A stretch of 64,000 nucleotides of DNA. It comes from Engraulis encrasicolus (taxonomy: Eukaryota; Chordata; Actinopteri; Clupeiformes; Engraulidae). A model generated the notes under the pieces. The model searched no databases. It was not told where the DNA came from and was given only the letters and a program-made list of their open reading frames with translations. Positions 31,101 to 40,847 of this stretch are shown here, one piece after another (position 1 is the first letter of the stretch; every line of letters begins with the position of its first letter). Location: assembly GCF_034702125.1 (NCBI RefSeq), contig NC_085868.1, positions 41,595,859 through 41,659,858 of the forward strand. Reading direction: 5' to 3'. The translations under genes and the position numbers were made by a program.

Positions 31101-34100
31101 AAGGAGGAAGACCCTGGGGGACCCTCCCAGTGCTTGCGCTGCGCTGCCGCCGCTGGGTTATAATGTCCGGCAACAAAGGGGCCGGTTGCGGATTGAGCAA
31201 GTGGGCTGGCCTTGGCAGGGGAGTGATGACGACTACTCTCGTCCCCTCTACTGAGCCACAAGCCGCGATTTTCCACGACAGCAGCACTACTACTACTACT
31301 GCTGCTGCTGACAGGACCGACGTCTGGATGCAAATGTGAAGCAGCAGCAGAGTAGCTGTGCGCGGCCGTTCTGCCCTGCTGCCACGACGACTGGTGTTGG
31401 GCACCGGAACTCACGGGTGGGGGGCTCCTCGTTAGGTACGTCTGGTTGATGGAGGAGTTGAGGGAGGCGTCAGGGGAGGTGTCAGGGGAGGAGTCAGAGG
31501 AGGGCGGTGAGGTGGTGAGGCTGGAGTCCATGATCAGCACGGGACCTGAAGAAGAAGAAGAAGAAGAAGAAGAAGAAGAAGAAGAAGAAGAAGAAGAAGA
31601 AGAAGAAGAAGAAGAAGAAGAAGAAGAAGAAGAAGAAGAAGAAGAAGAAGAAGAAGAAGAAGAAGAAGAAGAAGAAGAAGAAGAAGAAGATCGAGAAGAA
31701 GATCGAGAAGAAGAAGAAGAAGAAGAACAACAACAACAACAACAACAAGAACAAGAACAAGAAGAAGAAGAAGAAGAAGAAGAAGACGAAGAAGAAGAAG
31801 AAGAAGAAGAAGAAGAAGAAGAAGAACTATTTGTATAGCACAATTCATATGGTACAAGAATTGCAGCTGAATGATAAAACTAAAATAATAAAAAGAAGTA
31901 AAAGATAAAAAAAATAAAAAAATAAACAAATTAAGCTGAAATAAATATAATTTAGTTGAATCAAAAAAGATAACAAATTAAAGTACAGAATATAGGAAGA
32001 AAATAGTAATAGCAACAATAAAATACCTTGAGTGTTCACATGTTTCCTTGGGCTGTCCCTATGGCCCGGAGTTTGGACAGTGTGTGAGGGGGTCCCAGTG
32101 GGGACCCTCCAAGGCATAGCAGAGGTACCTTGTTGCGGAGGCCTTCGTTGTTTTGGCTGTGCAGCGACTTGACGAGAGGTGACTGACCCACAAACAGAGC
32201 TGTTCACAGAGCTGAAGCCCGGTCGAGAGCTGAGATGCTGCTTGGCCTTGTGGCGCTGGTACTTCCGGCGCACGGCATCTGCCCCCTCGGACACCCAATC
32301 GCGATGAAAGGCCCCGGCAAACTGGCTGATCATGCCAGGATATAAGTCCTGCAGGGTGGGGCCCTCGCTCTGGCTGCTGAAGGTCTGCTCCAGCTCCGGG
32401 TCCTGATCCTCCGGCAACGGCAAATCCAACACACTGCTGGAGGAAGAGGAGGCTCGCGAACACTCCAAGAATGAAGCCCCTAAAAAATAAACAAACAAAA
32501 CAAACAACAACAAAAAAGAAGTTTACTTGTGGGACAAACAATATTGAGTGATGTAAATGGGTCAGTGACGTTTCAGCAGCAGCACACGACAGCCAGTGCC
32601 ACTATTGTATGGATTTTTTTTGTTTATTTTTAATTTTTAGTTGACTATCTAAGAAGCATATTCGTTGCAGCATATCACCCACGTCTTTCACCCAAATTTC
32701 CCCCTTCTTTTTCATTTATACCTTTCTGTAATCCCTTGAATGGCTGAACTGAAGTGAGTGCTTTCAATCTCATTGGGAATGTGTTATAATGCAAAATGTA
32801 CATGTGAATAGTGACAATATTCTATTCAATATTCTATTCTAAGATCATGACATTCAATTTGTATTTGTTTACAGATTAAAATGTTCAATTTAGGTTACAT
32901 ACAATTGTGACATTGTAAACCTTTTAAAATTAAAAAGATGATTTTATGCAGGCACATACCTAGATGACTGTCCATTGCAGTTTCATGCTCCTTGTCTTCA
33001 TTCTCATCAATGTCCTCCTGCATTCACAGAACACAGAAAATACCACAGACAAAAATAAAACATTCTCAGAAGTTAGTCCACCCTCACATTTCTGCAGATT
33101 TTTAAAGATGCAGTATGTTATATTTTTAGTAGTTTAATTCCAGAGATCATGCTGCCCAGATTCACACATTTTCTCATCATCAAATTCTTAAGTATTCATT
33201 ATGATTGGGAAAATAGCACTTTTCATACCGGTGCATGAAAAGGTGCACCTCCTCCATGCCCGCCATTTTGAATTTCCATACATTTCAGACATTTTTAGCA
33301 ACAAAACCTACTGTACTGGATCAATGAAAAGGCATACACCCATCTGCAGAAATGTGAGGGGTCAGTTGTACACAGTCTTTCTGCGCTAGTAGGCTAGGTC
33401 TTGGTGCTATGAAATTAGGCTATGTTATGATCGTTTCCAGCGTTATGTTTTTTTAAGGACTTTTGTTACTGTCTTTGTTTGTGTGTGTGCACACTCACAT
33501 GAACCCCGAACAATTGGTGCCGTGCGGCAGCTCCAGACATAGTGTGTGAATGTGGGAATGTGTATGTTGTATGTGAATTTTGAAAGCGCTTGAATTCAAA
33601 TTCACAGTTGTGATAATGCGCTATATAAATACATGTTGTATTGTATTGTACGGATTTCTGTGATAGGCGTGTACATTGTATATGTGCATTGATTTACTAA
33701 CATGTAGTAAGAAAAGGCACGTAAACCTTCAGGTCAACTAAATGACTGAGTACATCCAGTATTAGAATGAATGAAACTGTTGATGTTTGTCTGCCTCACT
33801 GAAAGTCTGAAAGAATGAAAAACATAACTTAAATCACAATTACCATATTGTCCGGAGCAGTGTTTCCCTTTGCAATTCCCTGTAGGGCACAAATGTGTAT
33901 GAAATGGTTTCAAGTATGAAAGTATGAAGTGGGTCACACACGGATCAATTTGTTATTTATTGGCAATTTATTGTTATTTATTGGAGGTTCTCACCTGTAA
34001 GGAATGCAGGCGTCTCTCTTCCGCAGTTCCATATTGTCGTACTTTCCCTAAATGAGAGTATAATCAAAGGGGCTAGATTAATAAAGAGGATTCAAACCCT

Positions 34101-36306
34101 GCCCACCCAATGCAAAAGAGTATACAATACAATATACAATATCTTTTATTTGTCATTGTGACAAGCACAACGAAATTGTGCATTCCTTGTTGAGGCAAAA
34201 ATAAAAATAAAATAAAAAATGGAACAAAAAAGAATGGCATGTATATAAAAACTATGCTTTTGATGCACAATTCAGTTCTGTGATGGCCGCTGCATAGAAA
34301 CTGTTTTTCAGTCTGTTTGTCCTTGTCTTCATGGACCTGAATCTCCTGCCCGATGGCAGCAATTCAAAAAGACTGTGACCTGGGTGGAATGTGTCTCTCA
34401 GAATGCACTTGGCCTTTTTTAGGCAGCGGGTGCTGTGTAGGCCCTCCAAAGATGGAAGAGGGCAGCTAATGATGTGTGTGCTCAAGTTGGGTCTCCTAAG
34501 GGGGCGTTGTCCCCTCCTCCTTCTTCGCTTTTTTAGGTGTTTCCACAAGAAGTGCTCCTAAGAAAGGTCCTAAGAAAGGTCTCCTAACCAAATGTCTCCT
34601 AAAGGGGCGTTCATCCGACATCACATGGATACCAGAAAAGAACCAGAATGACGTATCTCTGTCTATAAGATCTCTGGTAGAATCATGCAGGGTGTCATGA
34701 CTGTGGACCTCTACAGATGAATTCACTAACAAAGTAAGCAAGAGAAGAATAATCAGGATTGCTTTATAGGAATTATTAGGATGTAGATCAGGGATACTTA
34801 ATTATAAGCCCCAGAGGGCCAGTTTTTCCAAATTCCTTCCAATGAAGGGTCAAAATAAGAGCCGACAGCACGATCGGACCAAAAAACTAAAACATTTATA
34901 TTTTATTTTTTCAGAACTATTTGAGGGCCACGGAAACATGCCCCGTAGGCCACAAATGGCCCACAGGCCGCTATTTAACTATAGGGGATGTAGATAGTCG
35001 TCATATCTATTACCACTAAATATCTATTACCACTAAATATACACAGCAGATACGCCAAATCGTAGCATATCTAGTAGATGACCATTACTAGAGCCAGTCT
35101 CCTGTTCTTCTCTGCTATTACTTTACTTGAGGCATTTTCACATTATTGACTTACCATCTGCCGTTTTGTAGGTCATGGTGGTTAAGTTCACTTCATCCCC
35201 CCCATCTTCAATCTTGGAGTACTGTTGTTAGGAACAAGAGGCATCCTCATTAGTGTATTAGCACTAGTAAATATTCTAATGAATTACAATGGCCAACATG
35301 CCATGGAGGAGGTCATTAGCCTAATTTAGGGCTGTAACGATACACTCAACTCACGATTCGGTTCGTATCAAGGTCTTTGACCTACGGTTCGATACCCCCC
35401 ATGATTTTTTTTCATGGTTATTTGAATTTATATGATTTAAAACTTGGAAGCACTATCACATCATATAATTTGGTTGTTTTCTGGACTGAAGTGTAACAGA
35501 ACTTGCATATCACAATACTGTCTTTAGGCATCGTGATTTCTCGGGCAAAGGGGCAGGTGCTTTATCTTAGCACCACCTCATCCCTATCTGTGCACGCCTA
35601 TGCCAATTGCTATTCCAAATATTTTTGGCAGACGTGATGTTGATTTATTTTGTTTCCCCTACATAAAAGGGCCATGGAATATCCTTGTATTATGGCAATG
35701 CAAGTCAGATATGTGATTCATATTTAACCTCGTATCTTATACCTCATACTTAACCCTGCACTATTTTTGTTGGGGGAGGGTGAGCATTGGTAAAGATATG
35801 CATTCAGTAATGGTAATAATATAGGCTAGGACTAGGTCTGTGACCCTGCACCTGTATTGTTGTGAGGGCAGGAGGGGGTGCGTTGGTATACAAATAAAAA
35901 TGCAACCAAAATCCTAAACTGTCACACAACACTTACTGTCTCTGCCACAACTGTCACTGTTTTTTTCATTCACGAAATGAGGGTTGAATAATTGGCTCCA
36001 TTTCATTTGACCGATTCTAGGTTGTGATGTGAAGGACTTTTTAAGGACATCCAAGGAAGTCCCAATGGTGCAATTTGGTTTTTTATGGTGCCTTGGGTAA
36101 GATCAAGGTTTTAGTTGAAGATTAAGTCAGAAAACTGTTTGTATGTGTGTTCATATCAGTAAACTACGTTGCGTAGGCCTATCAATAAACAAGGCGAGCA
36201 TAATGGGGAAGAAGCTTATCCTCCTTACCTTTGAACAGATGTCAGAAATCGTTTTTAGGTATATATCCTCGTTACGTTGGAGCCTTTCCCTAAAATCTGT
36301 GTCCAT
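25011..36306 (-). CDS. hjurp: HJURP / Scm3-type CENP-A histone chaperone (15 coding exons)
   Basis: Family knowledge: HJURP binds CENP-A-H4 through an N-terminal Scm3 domain and loads it at centromeres in the nucleus. Coding exons on the minus strand, high to low: 36306-36229, 35221-35155, 34047-33995, 33879-33844, 33017-32960, 32479-32027, 31545-30818, 30453-29933, 28810-28676, 28271-28110, 27876-27685, 26756-26627, 26129-25920, 25727-25602, and 25181 to 25038 or 25011. All phases agree, giving about 1031-1039 codons (human about 748). Three features support the name: an N-terminal helix followed by NLTTMTYKTADG (compare human TLTYETPQG), an LQDLYPGM motif near residue 144 (human ISDLYAGM), and INRQFQELYHRYICLK near 755-770, resembling the HJURP_C repeat. 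In between it is Ser/Pro-rich with repeated HSSPSK...SSSSSVQ units. Four introns in the C-terminal half are transposon-filled. Exact ends of exons 8, 9, 12 and 14 are the least certain. Confidence 0.82.
25200..25496. mobile_element. Palindromic MITE (GGGTGCATCCCAATATG) in HJURP intron 13
   Basis: Ends TGGGTGCATCCCAATATGTG and CACATATTGGGATGCACCCA are inverted. Internal GATGACATCACTGACAACAG is shared with copies at 53603-53903 and, partly, 54900-55380. It abuts the acceptor of HJURP exon 14. Confidence 0.75.
25602..25727 (-). CDS. hjurp: HJURP exon 13 (acidic)
   Basis: 42 codons with acceptor TGCCCACAG and donor GTAGGC. Encodes SKARSDSAQSHHEPQYWGVE then DDNEDEEEEEDAM, an acidic stretch of the kind used by histone chaperones (inference). 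Confidence 0.75.
25920..26756 (-). CDS. hjurp: HJURP exon 12, split by a 501-bp transposon (12a/12b)
   Basis: 12a is 26756-26627 (SSRLAGLSLTPVRRRRRLHS...RQESCPPGQLG). 12b is 26129-25920 (GQPRNPIGGGGQPW...SKRRIPSESQHSPSLKRF...). The element at 26131-26631 lies between. If the element and one TSD copy are ignored, the frame is continuous. If the element is spliced from TAGGG|GTGGGT to CTTCTAG|GG, the frame is also kept with four extra residues. If it is retained, translation stops inside the element. Donor GTCAGT at 25919. Confidence 0.72.
26131..26631. mobile_element. hAT-type MITE interrupting HJURP exon 12
   Basis: 501 bp with ends TAGAAGTGTGC and GCCAATACCCACCCCTA. It is flanked by a perfect 8-bp duplication GTTGTCCC (26123-26130 and 26632-26639) that is coding sequence. 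The interior has about 50-bp near-repeats built on GCATCGATTCATGACAAT. On the minus strand its last bases form TTTGTTTTTTTGCACACTTC then TAG, a good splice acceptor. There is no transposase. Confidence 0.85.
26758..27683. mobile_element. hAT-like element filling HJURP intron 11
   Basis: Ends TAGGGATCAATCAATC and TATTGGTGCATCCCTA. Flanks CCTGGAAC (26750-26757) and CCTGGAGC (27684-27691) match 7/8. The interior includes (CAAT)n units with TTATTTATATAGCACATCA repeated three times, and repeated CCGATATC...CAGTATCGG units near 27590-27670. It is likely composite, since one tip is typical hAT and the other partly masked by CAAT repeats. Confidence 0.7.
27685..27876 (-). CDS. hjurp: HJURP exon 11
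   Basis: Acceptor CCCCTAACAG and donor GTAGGG. Starts YICLKESVSDSPNLRS, completing the HJURP_C-like motif (human KYCLKSP). Ends ASSPGSTSGS. Both flanking introns are transposon-derived. Confidence 0.75.
27881..28106. mobile_element. hAT-like element filling HJURP intron 10
   Basis: TAGGGGTGCAAATCA at one end pairs with TTATTTACATCCCTA at the other. A 7-bp direct repeat TACCTGT (27874-27880 and 28107-28113) brackets it, overlapping the tip of one terminus. ATCGATAT-type sequence inside is typical of the other local TAGGG elements. Confidence 0.65.
28110..28271 (-). CDS. hjurp: HJURP exon 10 (HJURP_C-like motif, first half)
   Basis: Acceptor TATTCCACAG and donor GTAGGG. Encodes SPSWRSSPSPSLHARQVAPS ... 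RRLSNMQDINRQFQELYHR. The last part resembles the human DEIKEEFDKLHQKYC repeat. Its first 12 nt derive from the element end plus the duplicated target, producing SPSW after SSW. Confidence 0.75.
28267..28673. mobile_element. hAT-like element filling HJURP intron 9
   Basis: TAGGGCTGTGGAATAAATTG at one end, and TAATCCAGCAACCCTA plus CAGT at the other. A perfect 9-bp direct repeat ACCTCCAGC (28258-28266 and 28674-28682) of coding sequence flanks it. The interior has ATATCGAA and a GTTTGACTTTATGCTCTTTT insert-like segment. Confidence 0.75.
28676..28810 (-). CDS. hjurp: HJURP exon 9
   Basis: Acceptor CTCTTCCCGAAG and donor GTACTG; 135 nt. Encodes RPPSSSSSVQPRRPESYRAS...HQRALHSSW. An upstream AG at 28842 is also possible but shifts phase with exon 8. 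The end carries one copy of the direct repeat flanking the transposon in intron 9. Confidence 0.65.
28692..28705 (-). promoter_or_regulatory. CTCF-core match inside HJURP exon 9
   Basis: The minus strand reads CCACCAGAGGGCGC, matching all 14 positions of the CCASYAGRKGGCRS consensus as I recall it. Binding is not shown. Confidence 0.35.
29933..30453 (-). CDS. hjurp: HJURP exon 8 (Ser/Pro-rich repeats)
   Basis: Acceptor TCTGGCAG, tentative donor AAG|GTGTCG (weak). It encodes repeated units: HSPAKSSPAKPSGFYRLHSS and KSSPAKAAGYHGLHSSPSKS, with SSSSSVQENRSPHK between them. The donor was chosen because joining to 28810 gives SPSKSTRPPSSSSSVQ, which continues the repeat pattern in frame. Confidence 0.65.
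30484..30625. mobile_element. SINE-like core in HJURP intron 7
   Basis: GAGCTGACGCTTTTTTATCC then AAAGCGACTTACAGTTATTT and CTCAAGAGCACCTCAGCCAT match the repeat at 5400-5610. Confidence 0.6.
30818..31545 (-). CDS. hjurp: HJURP exon 7 (Ser-rich)
   Basis: 728 nt. The acceptor CTTCAG|GTCCCG is fed by a pure (TTC)n tract; donor GTAAGA. It encodes Ser/Thr/Pro-rich sequence with polyserine and polyglutamine runs and RSP/NSPS motifs that could be proline-directed kinase sites (inference). It reads out of the microsatellite as a serine run if not spliced, but exon 6 phase and the AG place the start at 31545. Confidence 0.75.
31546..31826. repeat. (GAA)n / (CAA)n microsatellite at an HJURP splice acceptor
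   Basis: About 145 bp of pure GAA is followed by GAA/GAT/CAA variants to 31826. On the coding (minus) strand it is (TTC)n, which serves as the pyrimidine tract ending directly in the CAG acceptor of HJURP exon 7. Long Glu, Ser, Leu or Phe frames across it are artefacts. Confidence 0.93.
32027..32479 (-). CDS. hjurp: HJURP exon 6 (LYPGM conserved block)
   Basis: 151 codons with acceptor TTTTTTAG and donor GTATTT. Starts GASFLECSRASSSSSS. Contains LQDLYPGMISQFAGAF followed by a basic RRKYQRHKAKQHLSSR. In human HJURP a similar DLYAGM block is followed by a basic segment within the middle conserved domain. Confidence 0.83.
32960..36306 (-). CDS. hjurp: HJURP exons 1-5 (Scm3/CENP-A-binding region)
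   Basis: Exons 36306-36229, 35221-35155, 34047-33995, 33879-33844 and 33017-32960 encode about 97 residues. Donors are GTAAGG, GTAAGT, GTGAGA, GTAATT and GTATGT, and all acceptors end in AG. The segment from SDICSKYSKIED to NLTTMTYKTADG aligns by eye with the human QRLIEKYNQPFED...MATLTYETPQG region, including the TYxT core. Exons 4-5 are short, acidic and not obviously conserved. The introns (up to about 1.2 kb) hold decayed MITE pieces, for example 33105-33360, 34490-34650 and 35320-35420. Confidence 0.82.
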
Positions 36307-36374
36307 CTTTGCGATTCATGCGATGTAAAAGCCTAATATTTAATTAAAAAGCACAGAACTTGTGCTATCGATTT

Positions 36375-36465
36375 TTCAAACAAACAAAAAAACCGCGTTC
36401 TTCTTGCTTGGGTGGGTTGTGAAAGGTTGCAGCTAACGTAAACGCGCAGTACCGCCACCTGCTGG
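36375..36465 (-). promoter_or_regulatory. HJURP upstream region: CTCF-core match and CHR-like TTTGAA
   Basis: Upstream of the HJURP ATG (36306) the minus strand has CCAGCAGGTGGCGGT (36465-36451), a full match to the CTCF core. It also has TTTGAA (36380-36375), the CHR hexamer used by cell-cycle genes, about 70 bp before the ATG. HJURP is cell-cycle regulated in mammals. A role here is inference. Confidence 0.35.
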
Positions 36466-36689
36466 TCTGGGGTGTGAATGGGAGCGGAGCCACAGACCAC
36501 TTGCACAGACAAGATAAAATAAATGCAAATAAAATAAAAAATAAAAATATACATATATAGGCCTTAAGTTAAATACCTGAACTGAGCTTACTTAGGCCTA
36601 TCAGTTGAATGATCCTAGGCACAAAGGATGTTAAGCCTCTAGTTTACAATAAAGTTGACTATAACGGAGTCAAAGTCAACAAGTTATGT

Positions 36690-36985
36690 GAAAGAAAGCC
36701 CAACTGGGAAACTCCAACTCTCATTGTTATTGTGACACAGCACACAAGTGTCCATGCACACTGCACACAACGAAATTGCATTCATCATGCCTCACCCGTG
36801 CAAGGGGGTAGCCCCCAATGGCGCCTCAAGGTAGCAGTGCAGCAGGACGGTACCATGCTCAGGGTACCTCAGTTATGGGGGAGAGCACTGGTTACCTACT
36901 CCCCCCACCAACCTGGCGGGTTGGGAGTCGAATGGGCAACCTTTGGGATACAAGTCTGACGCTCTAACCGCTTACCCATGACTGA
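36690..36985 (+). mobile_element. SINE, fullest copy of the CACCCGTGCAAGGGGG family
   Basis: AGCCCAACTGGGAAACTCCA, CTCACCCGTGCAAGGGGGTA, ACGGTACCATGCTCAGGGTA and CTCTAACCGCTTACCCATGA appear in order. It is homologous to 15000-15260 and 61800-61955. Confidence 0.65.
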
Positions 36986-37410
36986 AGTTAGCAGTGTCAT
37001 CAGACATATGCCTGATAGTTTTTACTTCTGTTCCAGGAATTTTGGTCATTTTATTTTCTTCACCAAAGCTTGTTATACAAAGATTGTTATATATTTTGGG
37101 GAAATGCCACCACTTGAACCAATCTGTAAATGGGAATACCGGTAATATTGAAATGCATGCTAAAACATCCCAATACTGCACATATGGAAAGAAAGACTTC
37201 TCTTTTGTGCATTGGCGGTTTTTGCATTCAGCAAGGTCGGGCAATTGCCCAGGGCCTCGCCCAACCAGGGGCCTCGTTGTTGCATTTCGGTATTCATTTT
37301 CTGGCATTTATACATCATTAATTATTTGGGGGGGGGGGGGGGTCAAAATTGTTCTTTGGGGGGCAGTCTACCCACTTTGAATGGGGAGGTTAGATGGGTT
37401 GTGTGACACC

Positions 37411-39085
37411 AGGGGCTGTTCACTCACGGAACTTCCTGTTAGCCACAATTGGCTAACCCTAACCACGGGACAGTGCAAAATGAATGGGTGTCAATGGAGT
37501 TTTTTACCATTATCATTTTTGTGATTTTTTATAATTTTTTGTCCTGAAATATTAATATTAAGTTCGAAGCTAGAAATAATAAGACCCCATTTGAGTAGCG
37601 TTTCGATTATTTTGCGCCACTAGATTATTATATACTGGGTCACAAAGCTCAATTTTTATGGGGCCAAACCCATAAACATTAGCGCGATGCTAGCAAGTAC
37701 AGGTTGAAATCTTCTAACCTGCTGTAAAACTACACACCTGTGCGATTTGTCAATACAGCCTATTGTTAAACAACAGTCATAGTGCTTACCAGGAATGCTT
37801 TGTTGATGATATTTGTGACTGGAAATCGCAGTAGCAATGTATTTAGCATGGGTTCCCCTTTCCATTCCATACATTTTCCCACATGAAGGACTGGCCCACG
37901 GTCGTTACTGCATTATGCATGCAAAGCTAACTGGCTACAATGGGAACCAATGAGACTGAGCCTTCTCCCTGTTAGAGGTTCTCTGGTGACACCTGTGTCA
38001 GAGAGGATCTATGGGTAATACCAGAGCCATACAGAGGGGAGAGTCGGGCAATCTCCGCTGTGTGCTAAAGCCGACTTCCTCATTAGCAAAATGAGCTGTT
38101 TTAGCTTCTCAGGACTGCTCAGCGTTGCGAATGTTAGTTCCTATGTAGTGGGCGTAGCACACAGCAAATGCAATGCGATGCAATGCAGGGAATATGACAA
38201 GACTTGCTGTTCGTAGTAATAACTTCAGATAAACATCACAGATGGTAAAACTGTTGTGATTATCACCACCGAGACAGTTGATGGTTTACATATTTGTGGT
38301 GATTACCCCGCAGTATAGTTCGTTAGTCCTTATTTTTGGCTGTTAATGTGGTGGTTCTATGTTGAGTCTATGGAAAGACAGCCGCTTTAGGAACACCCTT
38401 ATCTCGCAAAAAGGCGGAGCTGCCATTTAATTCCTGGTCCTCCAATTGCGTAACTCTCCCCTCTGTATGGCTCTGGGTAATACCAGAGAATCTCTAACAG
38501 GGAGAATGTTCACACTGATTGGTTCCCATTGTAGCCAGTTAGCTTTGCATGCATACTGCAGTTCCTACGGAGTCTCCACTAGTTGGCGAGCGTCAGTAAG
38601 TCCTTCATGTGGGAAAACGTATGGAATGGAAAGGGGAACCCATATAAATACATTGCTACTGCGATTTCCAGTCACAAATATCATGAACAAAACATTCCTG
38701 GTAAGCACTATGACTGCTGTTTAACAATAGGCTGTATTGACAAATCATTCAGGTGTGTAGTTTTACAGCAGGTTAGAAGATTTCGACCTGTACTCGCTAG
38801 CATCCCGCTACTGTCTATGGGTTTGGCCTCATAAAAATTGAGCTTTGTGACCCAGTATATAATAATCTAGTGGCGCAAAATAATCGAAACGCTACTCAAA
38901 TAGGGTCTTATTATTTCTAGCTTCGAACTGAATATTAATATTTCAGGACAAAAAATTATAAAAAATCACAAAAATTATAATGGTAGAAAACTCCAGTGAC
39001 ACCCATTCATTTTGCACTTAGGTAGGATTAGGGTTAGCCAGTTGTGGCTAGTAGCTAGTTCCGTGAGTGAACACCCCCTTCTAAT
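37411..39085. repeat. Large inverted repeat (~630-bp arms)
   Basis: Arm A (about 37411-38047) and arm B (about 38452-39085) are reverse complements at high identity, separated by ~400 bp. The outer tips are GTTCACTCACGGAAC and GTTCCGTGAGTGAAC. The arms share ATGGAATGGAAAGGGGAACC, GTGGCGCAAAATAATCGAAA and many other blocks. A third copy lies at 40028-40600. No transposase frame is recognised. Confidence 0.8.
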
Positions 39086-39819
39086 ACGAGAGAGGAATCT
39101 CGCAACTTTTTCCGGGTGGTACTGTCCACTAAGTGGCGCCATCCAGACAGCGCAGAGGAGCGCCAAGGAGCGCAGAGGCTGTTAGAATGAATGGGGTCCC
39201 ATGGAACTCAACCATACATGCTGCCATTGCTTTGGGAGAGAATTGGTATCATCGTTTCATTTTATTTTTCCTAAAGGCAGGATAGATGATCCTTTCAAAC
39301 AGCACTTAGTTTGAATGTTTAAACTCGCTGGATCTTTGTAAAATACGTCTTTATTGTCAATATGACGTCACGAGTGGCTTCACACACTGCGTTTGGATTG
39401 GTCGGCCTGCTGCATTGCTGTGATCACGAAGGCCGTAAAGCAATTTTGTTAACAAGATGCTAGCGGAGCCTGACTCATAAATGCCAAAGCTGTAAGAAAT
39501 CAGAAGGACATAACTCCCAGGTTATTGTACATTTCATTTAAATCCACATTGGTTTCTCAGAACTTACAGTAATATTGTCAAGTTTCAGACGACAGCAAGC
39601 ACAACTGTCAGTTATTAGCGCCAGCCTTGGGCTCTGCTGTCTCGACAGCACTCCCTAGGTGAACTGCAGGCACGGGTTGGAGGGCGAGATTGGACTCTGT
39701 ATGTAAACCCACTGTGCCCGTGTACAGGTTTTGGGGAAATGGGAGGTTTTCTGAGCTGTAGAAGCTATTTCAAGAACCCTTGTTGTTCCACCATCCTTCT
39801 ATACTTTTTATTATCATTT
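39086..39819. other. Nothing recognised
   Basis: Sequence between repeat copies with no gene or family I can name. Confidence 0.3.
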
Positions 39820-39988
39820 TTTAGGGCTTTTTGCATCTTTATTCGTGACAAGACAGTGAGAGAGGGACAGGAAACAAGTGGAGAGAGAGAGACGGGGAAG
39901 CATTGGCAAGTGACTCAGTCCGGAATCGAACCCAGGTCGCCTGCATAGTAACCCAGTGCCCCCTACTGTTAGGCCACGGTAGGGCCCT
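39820..39988 (-). mobile_element. tRNA-derived SINE
   Basis: The minus strand reads CCGTGGCCTAACAGTAGGGG, then GGGTTCGATTCCGGACTGAG, then CTCTCTCTCTCCACTTGTTT. Same family as 4880-5056. Confidence 0.7.
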
Positions 39989-40027
39989 TGTATACTTTTT
40001 TAATGTAGGCCTATACTTCTGCAGAGA

Positions 40028-40600
40028 AATTAGAACACAGGGAGAAGGCTCAGTCTCATTGGTTCCCATTGTAGCCAGTTAGCTTTGCATGCATTCTGCA
40101 GTAACGAGCGTAGGCCAGTCCTTCATGTGGGAAAATGTATGGAATGGAAAGGGGAACCCATGCTAAATACATTGCTACTGCCATTTCCAGTCACAAATAT
40201 TATCAACAAAACATTCCTGGTAAGCACGATGACTGTTGTTTAACAATAGGCTGTATTGACAAATCGTTCAGGTGTGTATAGTTTTACAGCAGGTTTGAAG
40301 ATTTCAACCTGTACTCGCTAGCATCGTGCTAATGTTTATGGGTTTGGCCCCATAAAAATTGAGCTTTGTGACCCAGTATATAATAATCTAGTGGCGCAAA
40401 ATAATCGAAACGCTACTCAAATTGGGTCTTATTATTTCTAGCTTCGAACTTAATATTAGTATTTCAGGACAAAAAATTATAAAAAATCACAAAAAATATA
40501 ATGGTAAAAAACTCCATTGACACCCATTCATTTTGCACTGTCCCGTGGTTAGGGTTAGCCAATTGTGGCTAATAGCAAGTTCCGTGAGTGAACAGCCCCT
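40028..40600 (+). repeat. Third copy of the 37-39 kb repeat arm
   Basis: Runs from GGAGAAGGCTCAGTCTCATT to AGTTCCGTGAGTGAACAGCC, colinear with arm B and inverted relative to arm A. Confidence 0.8.
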
Positions 40601-40647
40601 GACTTCTGTTAACTGCAGCTGCAGCCACCTGGCCCTCCAGTCAGGGC

Positions 40648-40735
40648 TGGACTGGCCATAGGGCATACAGGGCCTTTGCCTGGTGGACTGTTGCTGATTT
40701 TGGCCTGGCACTTCCCCTTTGTAATGGTATTCAGT
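40648..40735. mobile_element. Fragment of CAGGGCTGGACTGGCC MITE
   Basis: CAGGGCTGGACTGGCCATAG is the terminus seen in the elements at 46174-46359 and 50430-50675; only one end is recognised. Confidence 0.45.
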
Positions 40736-40847
40736 CCTCATGCCGCTACAGCAAACCTATCAGAGTCAGATTTAAATATTAATTTTGGCTGGTGCGTCAA
40801 AATAAAATAAAAACTCAGGCAACAAAAGATATATGATGCTCAGATGC

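Noticed and set aside
30832..31404. 190-codon alternative minus-strand frame in HJURP exon 7
   Set aside because: Shadow of the real exon in another frame; phase and family-like repeats support the other reading.
31446..31929. Poly-Glu, poly-Ser, poly-Leu and poly-Phe frames at the GAA tract
   Set aside because: Microsatellite artefacts. The true HJURP exon starts at 31545 after the CAG acceptor.
37656..37874. Conserved-looking short frames in the three copies of the 37-40 kb repeat (with a CCLTIGCIDKS segment)
   Set aside because: The similarity comes from the DNA repeat itself. The frame is not kept in all copies and no domain is recognised.
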